A stretch of DNA of 64,000 bases, taken from positions 1 through 64,000 of the forward strand of contig JAFGNA010000017.1 of assembly GCA_016927245.1 (NCBI GenBank). Reading direction: 5' to 3'. Both the position numbers and the translations under genes were made by a program. The stretch's first letter is position 1. Every line of letters starts with the position of its first letter. Source of the DNA: Candidatus Woesearchaeota archaeon (GTDB lineage: Archaea; Nanobdellota; Nanobdellia; Woesearchaeales; WJKR01). This document shows, one piece after another, positions 39,297 to 46,697 of the stretch. A model generated the notes under the pieces. It was not told the DNA's origin, searched no databases, and saw only the letters and a program-made list of their open reading frames with translations.

Positions 39297-42287
39297 ATGA
39301 TTCGTCGGCAGCACAACCCGTACGCCAAGGAAGACATCACGGCCAACCTCCACCCGCTCGTCAAAGAGTGGTTCTTCAGCCAATTCCAGGACTACAGCCC
39401 GCCGCAGCGCTACAGCATCCTGAACATCCACCGGCGGAAGAACACGCTCATCAGCAGCCCGACAGGCTCGGGCAAGACCTTGTCAGCCTTCCTCGCCATC
39501 ATTAACGAGCTCGTCACCCGCGCAGAAGCGGGCACGCTCGAAGACCGCGTCTACGCCGTGTACATCTCCCCGCTGAAAGCATTGGGCAACGACATCCAGC
39601 GCAACCTCCTCACCCCGCTGAAAGAATTGAAAGAGCTGGCGAAGAAAAACAACACAAAGCTGAACATCCGCGTCGGCGTACGGACAGGAGACACCACCCC
39701 CTCGCAGAAAGCGTCCATGCTCAAGCGCCCGCCGCACATCCTCATCACCACGCCCGAATCATTAGGCATCATGATCACCACGACCAAGTTCCGCGACCAC
39801 CTCCGACTCATCGACTGGTGCGTCGTGGACGAGATCCACGCCTTAGCGGAGAACAAGCGAGGCGTCCACCTCAGCCTCACCCTGGAACGGTTGGAGCACG
39901 TCACGCCAGGGTACTGCCGCGTCGCCCTCTCCGCCACAGTAAGCCCGCTGGAAGAAGTGGCCAAGTTCCTCGTCGGCCACGACGGTGATAACTGGCGCGA
40001 CTGCAGCGTGGTGGACGTGAACGAGCTCAAGAAGCTCGACCTGCAAGTCATCAGCCCAGTAAGGAACATCATCAGGGAAGAGTACGAGGCAGTGATGGAC
40101 AGCACGTACAAAATCATCGACGGCCTCGTCCAGCAGCACAAGACCACGCTCATCTTCACCAACACGCGATCAGCAACAGAAAGAGTGGTGCACCACCTCA
40201 AGGAGCGGTTCCCCAAGCACTACGCCGAGATAGACGAGAAGACGAGCATGCCCGCATCCCTGATAGCCGCGCACCACGGATCGCTCTCCAAATCGCACAG
40301 GCTCATGGTCGAGGAGCGGCTCAAGGCAGGCGAGCTCAAAGTCGTCGTGTCCTCCACCTCGCTCGAGCTCGGCATCGACATCGGTAGCATCGACCTCGTC
40401 ATCCTCCTCGGCAGCCCGAAGAGCGTCGCCCGGGCGCTGCAAAGGATCGGGAGGAGCGGTCACCAGTTGCACGAGGAGTCCAAGGGCCGCATCATCGTCC
40501 AGGACCGAGACGACCTCGTTGAGTGCGCGGTCTTGTTGAAAGCGGCGTTAGAAGGCAAGATTGACAAGATAGCCATTCCTCGAGGAGCCCTGGACGTGCT
40601 CGCGCAACAATTGCTCGGCATCGCCATCGAAGAGAAAAGGGCGGTCAAGGAGGTCTGGGACCTTGTGCGGAAGAGCTACTGCTACACCGACCTGGAACGC
40701 AAGGACTTCGACGCCCTGCTCGACTATCTCTCCGGCGAGTACGTCTCCCTCGAGCACAGGAACGTGTACGCCAAGATATGGCAGGATAAGGAGACCGGCA
40801 TGATGGGCAAGAAGGGCAAGCTGACGCGGCTGATATACATGACGAACATCGGCACCATCCCTGACGAGACGAACATCAAGGTCAAGATGGGAGACGCGCT
40901 CATCGGCATGATATCCGAGCCGTTCCTGGAACGGCTGCACAAGGGCGACATCTTCGTCCTCGGCGGTGAAACCTACGAGTTCAGGCACGCACAAGGGCTC
41001 ACCGCGTTCGTCAGGTCGGCGTCAGGGAAGAAGCCAACTGTTCCTTCTTGGTATTCGGAAATGCTCCCGCTCAGCTTTGACCTCTCAGAGGAGATCAACA
41101 GGTTCAGGACGTACATGCACCACCACCTCGCCGCCAAGAAGAGCAAGAAGGACATCATGGCGTTCATCAACAGCTACCTCTACGTGGACTCATGGGGAGC
41201 GACGAGCATCTACGAGTACTTCCTCGAGCAATACCGGTACGCGGAGCTCCCCACGAGCAAGAAGCTCCTCATCGAGCACTACGACGACGGCAGGAACAAG
41301 TACGTCCTCTTCCACGCCTTGTACGGCAGGCGCACCAATGACGTCCTAGCACGCGCGGTGGCGTACGCCATCAGCAAGCTCCATCGCAGAGACGTCGAGT
41401 TCATGATCAACGACAACGGCTTCGCCATCCGCACCACCACGACGGTGCAGGCCGGCAGGGCGCTCCGGCTGTTGCGGAGCGACGAGCTGCGCGCAGTTGC
41501 GGAGCGCTCATTGGACAAGACAGAGGTGCTCGCGAGGCGATTCCGCCACTGCGCCGCCCGGTCGCTGATGATCCTGCGCACGTACAAGGGGCGGAAGAAG
41601 AGCGTGGGCAAGCAGCAGCTCAGCAGCAGGCTGCTCCTCAGCAGCGTGAAGCGGCTCGACCCTGATTTCGTCATCCTCAAGGAGGCCAGGAGGGAGGTGC
41701 TCGAGGACCTCATGGACGTCCATCACGCCGAGGAAGTCGTTCGTAGGATAGAGTCACGAGAGGTCATGCTCAAGGAGATAATGACGGACGTGCCGTCACC
41801 GTTCGCGTTCAACCTCATCCTTACCGGGTACTCGGACATCCTGAAGATGCAGGATCGGCAAGCTTTTTTAAGGAAGATGCACGAATTAGTGCTGGCCAAG
41901 ATCAGCCTCGGCACCGACGCGCCTAAGGACTTGCTCGCGCAGGCAGGGCAGAACCCTTCGTTCGCGTACGAGGAGTATTGGCGTGAGAAGGAGCGGCATG
42001 CCACCTTGACCGATGAGGAGAAGACCGACCAATTACTGAAGGATCTCAAGACCGCCTCGATAAAGACCCGGCTGGACAGCCAGGTCTACTATGACCTGCA
42101 GCAGCTCATCGCGCGCAGGAACGAGCGAGGGCTTCCGAACGAGCAGCTCCATGCTTATCGCGAGGAAACCGTCACGTTCTTGGAGGAGTTGCTGCGGGGT
42201 TCCGTGCCGAAGGTGTGGACTGACGGCCTCGTCAAGGCGTTCCGGGAGGCCTTGCCTGGGTTGCGATGGAAGGGGCGCGACCGGTAA
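39297..42287 (+). CDS. lhr: Lhr-family superfamily 2 helicase
   Basis: 996 residues from MIRRQHNPYAKEDI; a TATA element (CATTTAAAAAC) is about 30 bp before it. RecA1: motif I SSPTGSGKTLSAF, motif II VVDEIHALAENKRG, motif III ALSATVSPLEEVA. RecA2: IFTNTRSATERV, SSTSLELGIDIGSIDLV and motif VI ALQRIGRSGHQ. Winged-helix and Lhr-type regions follow. The final 130 residues or so are highly charged and look like an extra domain. Lhr proteins are 3'-5' DNA translocases tied to repair. Confidence 0.92.
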   Translation: MIRRQHNPYAKEDITANLHPLVKEWFFSQFQDYSPPQRYSILNIHRRKNTLISSPTGSGKTLSAFLAIINELVTRAEAGTLEDRVYAVYISPLKALGNDIQRNLLTPLKELKELAKKNNTKLNIRVGVRTGDTTPSQKASMLKRPPHILITTPESLGIMITTTKFRDHLRLIDWCVVDEIHALAENKRGVHLSLTLERLEHVTPGYCRVALSATVSPLEEVAKFLVGHDGDNWRDCSVVDVNELKKLDLQVISPVRNIIREEYEAVMDSTYKIIDGLVQQHKTTLIFTNTRSATERVVHHLKERFPKHYAEIDEKTSMPASLIAAHHGSLSKSHRLMVEERLKAGELKVVVSSTSLELGIDIGSIDLVILLGSPKSVARALQRIGRSGHQLHEESKGRIIVQDRDDLVECAVLLKAALEGKIDKIAIPRGALDVLAQQLLGIAIEEKRAVKEVWDLVRKSYCYTDLERKDFDALLDYLSGEYVSLEHRNVYAKIWQDKETGMMGKKGKLTRLIYMTNIGTIPDETNIKVKMGDALIGMISEPFLERLHKGDIFVLGGETYEFRHAQGLTAFVRSASGKKPTVPSWYSEMLPLSFDLSEEINRFRTYMHHHLAAKKSKKDIMAFINSYLYVDSWGATSIYEYFLEQYRYAELPTSKKLLIEHYDDGRNKYVLFHALYGRRTNDVLARAVAYAISKLHRRDVEFMINDNGFAIRTTTTVQAGRALRLLRSDELRAVAERSLDKTEVLARRFRHCAARSLMILRTYKGRKKSVGKQQLSSRLLLSSVKRLDPDFVILKEARREVLEDLMDVHHAEEVVRRIESREVMLKEIMTDVPSPFAFNLILTGYSDILKMQDRQAFLRKMHELVLAKISLGTDAPKDLLAQAGQNPSFAYEEYWREKERHATLTDEEKTDQLLKDLKTASIKTRLDSQVYYDLQQLIARRNERGLPNEQLHAYREETVTFLEELLRGSVPKVWTDGLVKAFREALPGLRWKGRDR

Positions 42288-42321
42288 GTATAAAAACGCT
42301 CCCTCGCTCAAGTGAGCCGTC

Positions 42322-42849
42322 ATGACGGAAGAGCCGCAGATGGAGGTCCTTACGGGCGAGCCGTGCCCGTTCTGCCATGAGAACAAGTTGACGCTGCGCC
42401 AGGCGGAGCGGGATATCCCTTACTTCGGCAACGTGATACTGTTCTCTATGGACTGCGAGGGTTGCAAGTACCACAAGGCAGACCTCGAGCTGGCTGACGG
42501 CGAGGGTAAGCCGGTCAGGTACGCGTTTGAGGTTTCTTCTGAGGAGGACCTCAAGGTGCGTGTCGTGAAGTCAGCGAGCGCCACCGTCTCTGTCGAGCGC
42601 ATCGGCTCCATAGAGCCTGGTGAGACCGCGAACGGCTACGTCACGAACGTCGAGGGAGTCCTCAATCGGATCAAGTACCAGGTCGAGAGCTTTCGCGAGA
42701 ACTCTGATGACGAGGCGGAGAAGAAGAAGGCTAAGAACATCCTTAAGAGGCTGCAGCGCATCCTTTGGGGCCAGGAGAGGACGAAAATCATCCTCGATGA
42801 CCCTACAGGCAATTCTGCTATCATCTCTGACAAGGCGGAGAAGAAATAA
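42322..42849 (+). CDS. ZPR1-type zinc-finger protein
   Basis: 175 residues. PCPFCHENKLTLRQAERDIP followed by YFGNVILFSMDCEGCKYHKA is a single ZPR1 zinc finger (CxxC...CxxC with the DIPYFG spacer), and the beta region after it (VRYAFEVSSEEDLKVRVVKS, SATVSVERIGSIEPGE) matches the ZPR1 A domain. Eukaryotic ZPR1 binds eEF1A; archaeal single-copy homologues are of unknown role. The C-terminus is a charged helix. Confidence 0.88.
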   Translation: MTEEPQMEVLTGEPCPFCHENKLTLRQAERDIPYFGNVILFSMDCEGCKYHKADLELADGEGKPVRYAFEVSSEEDLKVRVVKSASATVSVERIGSIEPGETANGYVTNVEGVLNRIKYQVESFRENSDDEAEKKKAKNILKRLQRILWGQERTKIILDDPTGNSAIISDKAEKK

Positions 42850-42870
42850 AAGAAAATAGTTCTTTTGTGC

Positions 42871-43197
42871 TCAGAAGGTGAGCTTCTCGGCGAGCCCGCC
42901 GATGATGGGTAACGGTTTCTGCTCGTTGTTGAGCGCGTGCACGATGCCGATGATTACTAGGACGACACCGATGAGATTGATAATCCATAAGAGGAAGAAC
43001 CAGATAAAAGGCAGGATCAATCCGCAGATGAACCACAAGAGGAAGAGCACGATGGCTTGTTTGACATGGAATTTTGTCGTCTTGTTCTGCGCTTTCTCGT
43101 CTGCGAAGTACCAGACGATGCCGACAAGGATGTAGGCTAGGACGGCGACGAGGTTGGAGTCGTTGCCTTGCTTTGCTGATGTCTTCTTCTTTGCCAT
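42871..43197 (-). CDS. DUF4870-like membrane protein
   Basis: 108 residues from MAKKKTSAKQGNDSNLVAVL, the first ATG after GAGGTGATACTC. Three or four helices (LVAVLAYILVGIVWYFADE, VKQAIVLFLLWFICGLILPF, IWFFLLWIINLIGVVLVIIG) with FHVKQAIVL and a short AL.N.E..PLPIIG tail are the pattern of the DUF4870/Tic20-like family. Function unknown. Confidence 0.8.
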   Translation of the reverse strand: MAKKKTSAKQGNDSNLVAVLAYILVGIVWYFADEKAQNKTTKFHVKQAIVLFLLWFICGLILPFIWFFLLWIINLIGVVLVIIGIVHALNNEQKPLPIIGGLAEKLTF

Positions 43198-43231
43198 GAG
43201 TATCACCTCAAGGGTTGCGGACAAGGAAGGG

Positions 43232-43948
43232 TTATTTAAGCTTTGCGTCGAGGCTGTCGAGCGGTCCGAAGGGGAGGAGGTTGTCGCCGTCCATGATGTA
43301 CGCTTCGAGCTTTGTGGCTTCCTTGAGGAGGGGTCCGAGTGGTTCTTCTCGGAGGAGGTCGGTCCCTTCCACTAATGGATAGGCGCTTGGCAGGACGATG
43401 AGGTCTTTTCCTTTGTACGTGCCGTGGAGGAAGCATTTGTATCGTTCCTTGCGTACGCCGTCGTCGAGCAGCAGCGTCGGGTGCTCGTGGCCGATGATGA
43501 CGCCGCGCGCCTTCATCAGCTCCTCCTCGCTTGGTGCCTTGTCGCCGTGCGTGATGAGCCATCCTTCTGCGTGGACGCACCGCTCCGCTGGGAGGTTTCT
43601 TTTCTTGAGGATGGGCTCGAGCAGCTGGTCGTGGTTGCCGAGGATGATGGTGACGGGTGCTTGTTCGAGGAGGAGGTCTAGTAGTGCGAGGACGTCCCGC
43701 CATTCCTCTTCTCCTATGCGTCCGAAGTCGTGCTTGAGGTCGCCGTTGATGATGATGCGGCTCGGCGTCGCTTCTTGCATCAGTCCTTTGATGAGCGTGA
43801 ACGTGGCGTCTCGTTGGGCTCTGGGGAGTAGGGCGCCGGCGTCTATCATGCTCCGCTCGGCGCCGAGGTGGAGGTCTGCGATGATGAGGGTGGTGCTTTG
43901 CTCGAGGAGGAGTGCTGGGCCGACGGGTCGTAGTCCTGGTGGGAGCAT
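43232..43948 (-). CDS. Metallophosphoesterase
   Basis: 238 residues. All calcineurin-like motifs are present: LIIADLHLGAE, IINGDLKHDFG, IILGNHDQLLE, WLITHGDKAPS and VIIGHEHPTLLL. It resembles the archaeal branch related to PdeM/SbcD-type phosphoesterases, so nuclease or phosphodiesterase activity is likely. It starts 10 bp after tfe on the same strand. A link with the Rad50-like protein at 6.7 kb is possible but unproved, because it lacks a typical Mre11 capping domain. Confidence 0.9.
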   Translation of the reverse strand: MLPPGLRPVGPALLLEQSTTLIIADLHLGAERSMIDAGALLPRAQRDATFTLIKGLMQEATPSRIIINGDLKHDFGRIGEEEWRDVLALLDLLLEQAPVTIILGNHDQLLEPILKKRNLPAERCVHAEGWLITHGDKAPSEEELMKARGVIIGHEHPTLLLDDGVRKERYKCFLHGTYKGKDLIVLPSAYPLVEGTDLLREEPLGPLLKEATKLEAYIMDGDNLLPFGPLDSLDAKLK

Positions 43949-43958
43949 GGGCGTGCAC

Positions 43959-44465
43959 CTATGGCTTGGCGTCTTCTGCTGTGAGTTCCTCGATGCGTTG
44001 CTTGAGGAACTCGATGGTGCGCGTGTTGTCTTGCTGGTTCATGATCTCGCCGCACTCAGGGCATTTGAAGTTGAACTCGATGGCTTTTTCGAAGTCCATC
44101 CTGGCGCACGCGTTCCTGCACAGGTAGAACTGTCCTTTTTCCTCTCTGGCGAGTCGTTCTCGCAGCTTTGCGAGCTTCTCGTTCTTTATCTTCTCCGTGA
44201 GGTAGGGGATGATGGGCTCGTTGAAGTCCCAGTAGCAGATGTACCATCCTTTTATCTTGTCCTTTTTGCGCATGAAGCTGACGATGTTGTGCTCGAGGAG
44301 TCGGTAGAGGATGTTCCTGGTGCGGTGTATCTCGAGGTCGAGCTCTTCTGCGATGATGAACTCGCTGATCTTGGTCTTGCCTCGGAGGTAGAAGATGATG
44401 TCGAGCGCTTCTTCTCCGACGAGCTCTTTGACGACGTCCTCGATGAGCTTCTTGGTGGTTCTCAT
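43959..44465 (-). CDS. tfe: Transcription factor E alpha subunit (TFE)
   Basis: 168 residues, the normal length. An N-terminal winged helix (VVKELVGEEALDIIFYLRGK, then ISEFIIAEELDLEIHRTRNI) is followed by a zinc ribbon: FYLCRNACARM and FKCPECGEIM. The first zinc half is CxxxC. It stabilises the open RNA polymerase complex. It is followed closely by the phosphoesterase gene. Confidence 0.94.
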   Translation of the reverse strand: MRTTKKLIEDVVKELVGEEALDIIFYLRGKTKISEFIIAEELDLEIHRTRNILYRLLEHNIVSFMRKKDKIKGWYICYWDFNEPIIPYLTEKIKNEKLAKLRERLAREEKGQFYLCRNACARMDFEKAIEFNFKCPECGEIMNQQDNTRTIEFLKQRIEELTAEDAKP

Positions 44466-44525
44466 GGTGGCTTGCTGGATGTATCTAGGTCACTCTTTTT
44501 CATGACGGCGCGCCTGCGCCATGCA

Positions 44526-44591
44526 TGCACCCTTTGCGGACCCCCCAGACCCGGGTGCAGAACTAGTCTGCCCCTTTTTTTCCTGGGGGTC
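44526..44591 (+). promoter_or_regulatory. Candidate attenuator/riboswitch-like leader
   Basis: Three overlapping inverted repeats could fold as alternatives on the plus strand. TGCACCC (44526-44532) pairs with GGGTGCA (44553-44559). That second arm also pairs, as GGGTGCAGA, with TCTGCCCC (44567-44574), followed by eight T's: a terminator-like hairpin. GACCCCCCAG (44539-44548) pairs with CTGGGGGTC (44583-44591). A ribosome site and a 40-aa ORF follow. The layout suggests attenuation; no known riboswitch class is recognised. Confidence 0.45.
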
Positions 44592-44617
44592 TTTCCTGGA
44601 AAAAGAGGTTTATAAAC

Positions 44618-44740
44618 ATGTCGTTTTTAGTATATTCTTTTCTTGCTTTTTTAGGCCTTGGTTTGGCGGAATTCGTTCGTTTCAGTATAGAAATATATCC
44701 TGGATACCTCCGAGAAGTAGTAATAGGATGGCGCTCATGA
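44618..44740 (+). CDS. Possible 40-residue membrane peptide
   Basis: Too short for the track. MSFLVYSFLAFLGLGLAEFV begins with a hydrophobic helix and continues RFSIEIYPGYLREVVIGWRS. GAGGT lies 8 bp ahead of the ATG. The stop overlaps the convergent nreA stop by 6 bp. It follows the candidate leader structure. A TATA-like TTTATAAA right before the ATG is too close to serve this ORF. Confidence 0.35.
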   Translation: MSFLVYSFLAFLGLGLAEFVRFSIEIYPGYLREVVIGWRS

Positions 44741-45943
44741 GAACGTGCCGAGCGTGGTCTGCGACCGGCGCTCCGCCAGCAACCGGCTCTCCCGCAAGAC
44801 CGGGAGCACGGAGACGCCGTACGTGCGCCGCACCAAGGACTCAGCGTGCCGCTGCAAGAGCTCCCAGGAGCCGAACGACAAAGGCTTGGACGCCATCGCC
44901 GCCCTGGCAGCCTCGCGCACCACCCAGACGCCTAGCGGGGCCCAGTACGCCTCCGTGATGAACCGCAACGCGATGATCCCTGCCTTGCGCTTCTGCTGCG
45001 TGAGGTGCTCCAACACGGCGAGCCGTGCCGCGTAGTAACCGCCAGCGGTCCGCTCAGCATATGTCTTCCGGCCGCGCACGCCCTCGTAATCCGTGTAGTC
45101 GGCACGCAACGGCCGGCCGCCAGAAGCGTGGTTCTCGAAGAGCTCAAAGCTCCACGGCTGCGGCAAGGTCAGGATGAGGAAGTAATTCCCCAGATAGCCG
45201 CCGAAGTACGCCCGGAAGTCCATCTCTGAGAAATCATCGAGCTGCCGGTGCAACTGCTTGCCCACCGTGTCATCAACCGCGGTGATGCCCCAACGAGTAG
45301 GGACGAGGCGCCGCTCCAGCCGCTGCCCCAGCGCGCCGGCTGAGAGCAGCTTGGAGAGCTGGTGCTCGGCGAAGCCGCGACGCCACAGCCTGCCCAGGCC
45401 CGCGGACGCCTTGAGACCGTCATCAGAGACCACCTTGTCGACCAATGAAGGAATCTTCGGGTTGGCCGTGAGCCGCGCTGATCGCAGCGACGCCAAGGGG
45501 CCGTGAGGCATCGTGTCATCCTCGAGGCGCAGCCGGAAGGCTGGCTTGCGGTCCAGCCCGACGTCCACGTCAACCGGCCTGACCGCCATCGCAGCCTCCT
45601 GCGCCAACTCCTTCACCCGCTCAGCCATCCTCTCAGAAGGAAGCTTGACGTGCGCGTGCTGCCCCGCGTTGATGAGCTCCGAGCGGAGCCTGATGATATC
45701 CTGCAAGGAGGTGCCTTGCCGCACCCAGGACAACGGGTCGTCGTGCTGCGCGTACTGCTCGGTCGCGAGGAGCCCGACGCGCACGCGAGGATAGCCGAAC
45801 CGGCCGACGAACAACCCCGGCACCTGCCCGGCGAACTCCTGCTTGCTCACCAGGTTGACTTGTTGCTTGACCTGCAAGCGGAACAGTCGCGGGTCGAAGA
45901 GCGTCTCGTGCAACGTCCGTCCTTGAGGAGCAGGAACCCTCAT
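44735..45943 (-). CDS. nreA: DNA repair protein NreA
   Basis: 402 residues from MRVPAPQGRTLHETLFDPRL; a TATA box (CATATATAATCC) about 25 bp upstream favours this start over 45988. FVGRFGYPRVRVGLL and the long central region (GAGLKASAG-type, LPQPWSFELFENHASGGRPL, AYWAPLGVWVVREAARAAM) match archaeal NreA. The last residues, QTTLGTFS, form a PCNA-interacting (PIP) motif, which is characteristic of the family. It is implicated in repair of crosslink-type damage with PCNA. Confidence 0.92.
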   Translation of the reverse strand: MRVPAPQGRTLHETLFDPRLFRLQVKQQVNLVSKQEFAGQVPGLFVGRFGYPRVRVGLLATEQYAQHDDPLSWVRQGTSLQDIIRLRSELINAGQHAHVKLPSERMAERVKELAQEAAMAVRPVDVDVGLDRKPAFRLRLEDDTMPHGPLASLRSARLTANPKIPSLVDKVVSDDGLKASAGLGRLWRRGFAEHQLSKLLSAGALGQRLERRLVPTRWGITAVDDTVGKQLHRQLDDFSEMDFRAYFGGYLGNYFLILTLPQPWSFELFENHASGGRPLRADYTDYEGVRGRKTYAERTAGGYYAARLAVLEHLTQQKRKAGIIALRFITEAYWAPLGVWVVREAARAAMASKPLSFGSWELLQRHAESLVRRTYGVSVLPVLRESRLLAERRSQTTLGTFS

Positions 45944-46039
45944 GCTCAGAGAGAGAAGGAGGATTATATATGCCTTGCGCACGAACACAACCTTTTTATA
46001 CTACACAACCCCATGGGCACAGGGAAAAAAGGTGAGCAC

Positions 46040-46681
46040 GTGAGGAATACCAAGGCGCAGTCATCAGTGGAATACCTCGGCACCTATGCCTGGGCGTTCC
46101 TCGGCCTCATCGTCACCATAGGCGCCCTGAACTACTTCGGCATCCTCGACCCCTCCTCGTACACGCCCGAACGGTGCGACTCCGGCTCGCAGATCTCATG
46201 CGCAGACACCTACATCGGCGTTGACAGGGACGCCGGAGAGGCCACCTTGCTCCTCATGCTCACCAACAATTACCCACGGGACATCGTCATCGAGAAGGTC
46301 ACCCTGAAACGCTTCGTCGGAGGAGAAGCGGCCATGCAGCCGCTAGACCTCATTGTCAATCCTGGTAGGAGCTTCACCGCCAAGCATACCTTCCCCGGCC
46401 TCGAGATGACCAGGAGCCAGAAGGAGCCGTTCACCTTCGTCGTCACCTACCACCGCCATAACGGCGGGATAAGCCATAACATCACCGGCAGCGGCACCTC
46501 CCTCGTCCAGGATATCACCCCTGTCGCCAAGAGCAACTACTGCGGCGACGGCATCATCAACGCCACCATCGGTGAGGAGTGCGACCCGCCGACGCACGTC
46601 GAGGGTGAGAGCCCTGACTGGGTTAGTGGTTGCAGCGGCAGCACGTACTGCAGGTCTGATTGCACCTGCGCCAACGGATAA
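46040..46681 (+). CDS. Pilin-like surface protein 1 (class III signal)
   Basis: 213 residues from the GTG at 46040, preceded by AAAGGTGAG; an ATG at 46013 is an alternative. MRNTKAQSSVEYLGTYAWAF is a class III (archaeal pilin) signal, with a hydrophobic helix LGLIVTIGALNYFGIL. The exterior part has a beta domain and a Cys-rich C-terminus (YCGDGIINATIGEECDPP, with CSGSTYCRSDCTCANG), a pattern of calcium/disulfide-type repeats. It is followed by a larger paralogue-like gene. Confidence 0.8.
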   Translation: MRNTKAQSSVEYLGTYAWAFLGLIVTIGALNYFGILDPSSYTPERCDSGSQISCADTYIGVDRDAGEATLLLMLTNNYPRDIVIEKVTLKRFVGGEAAMQPLDLIVNPGRSFTAKHTFPGLEMTRSQKEPFTFVVTYHRHNGGISHNITGSGTSLVQDITPVAKSNYCGDGIINATIGEECDPPTHVEGESPDWVSGCSGSTYCRSDCTCANG

Positions 46682-46697
46682 GTTGAGAGGAAGCACT

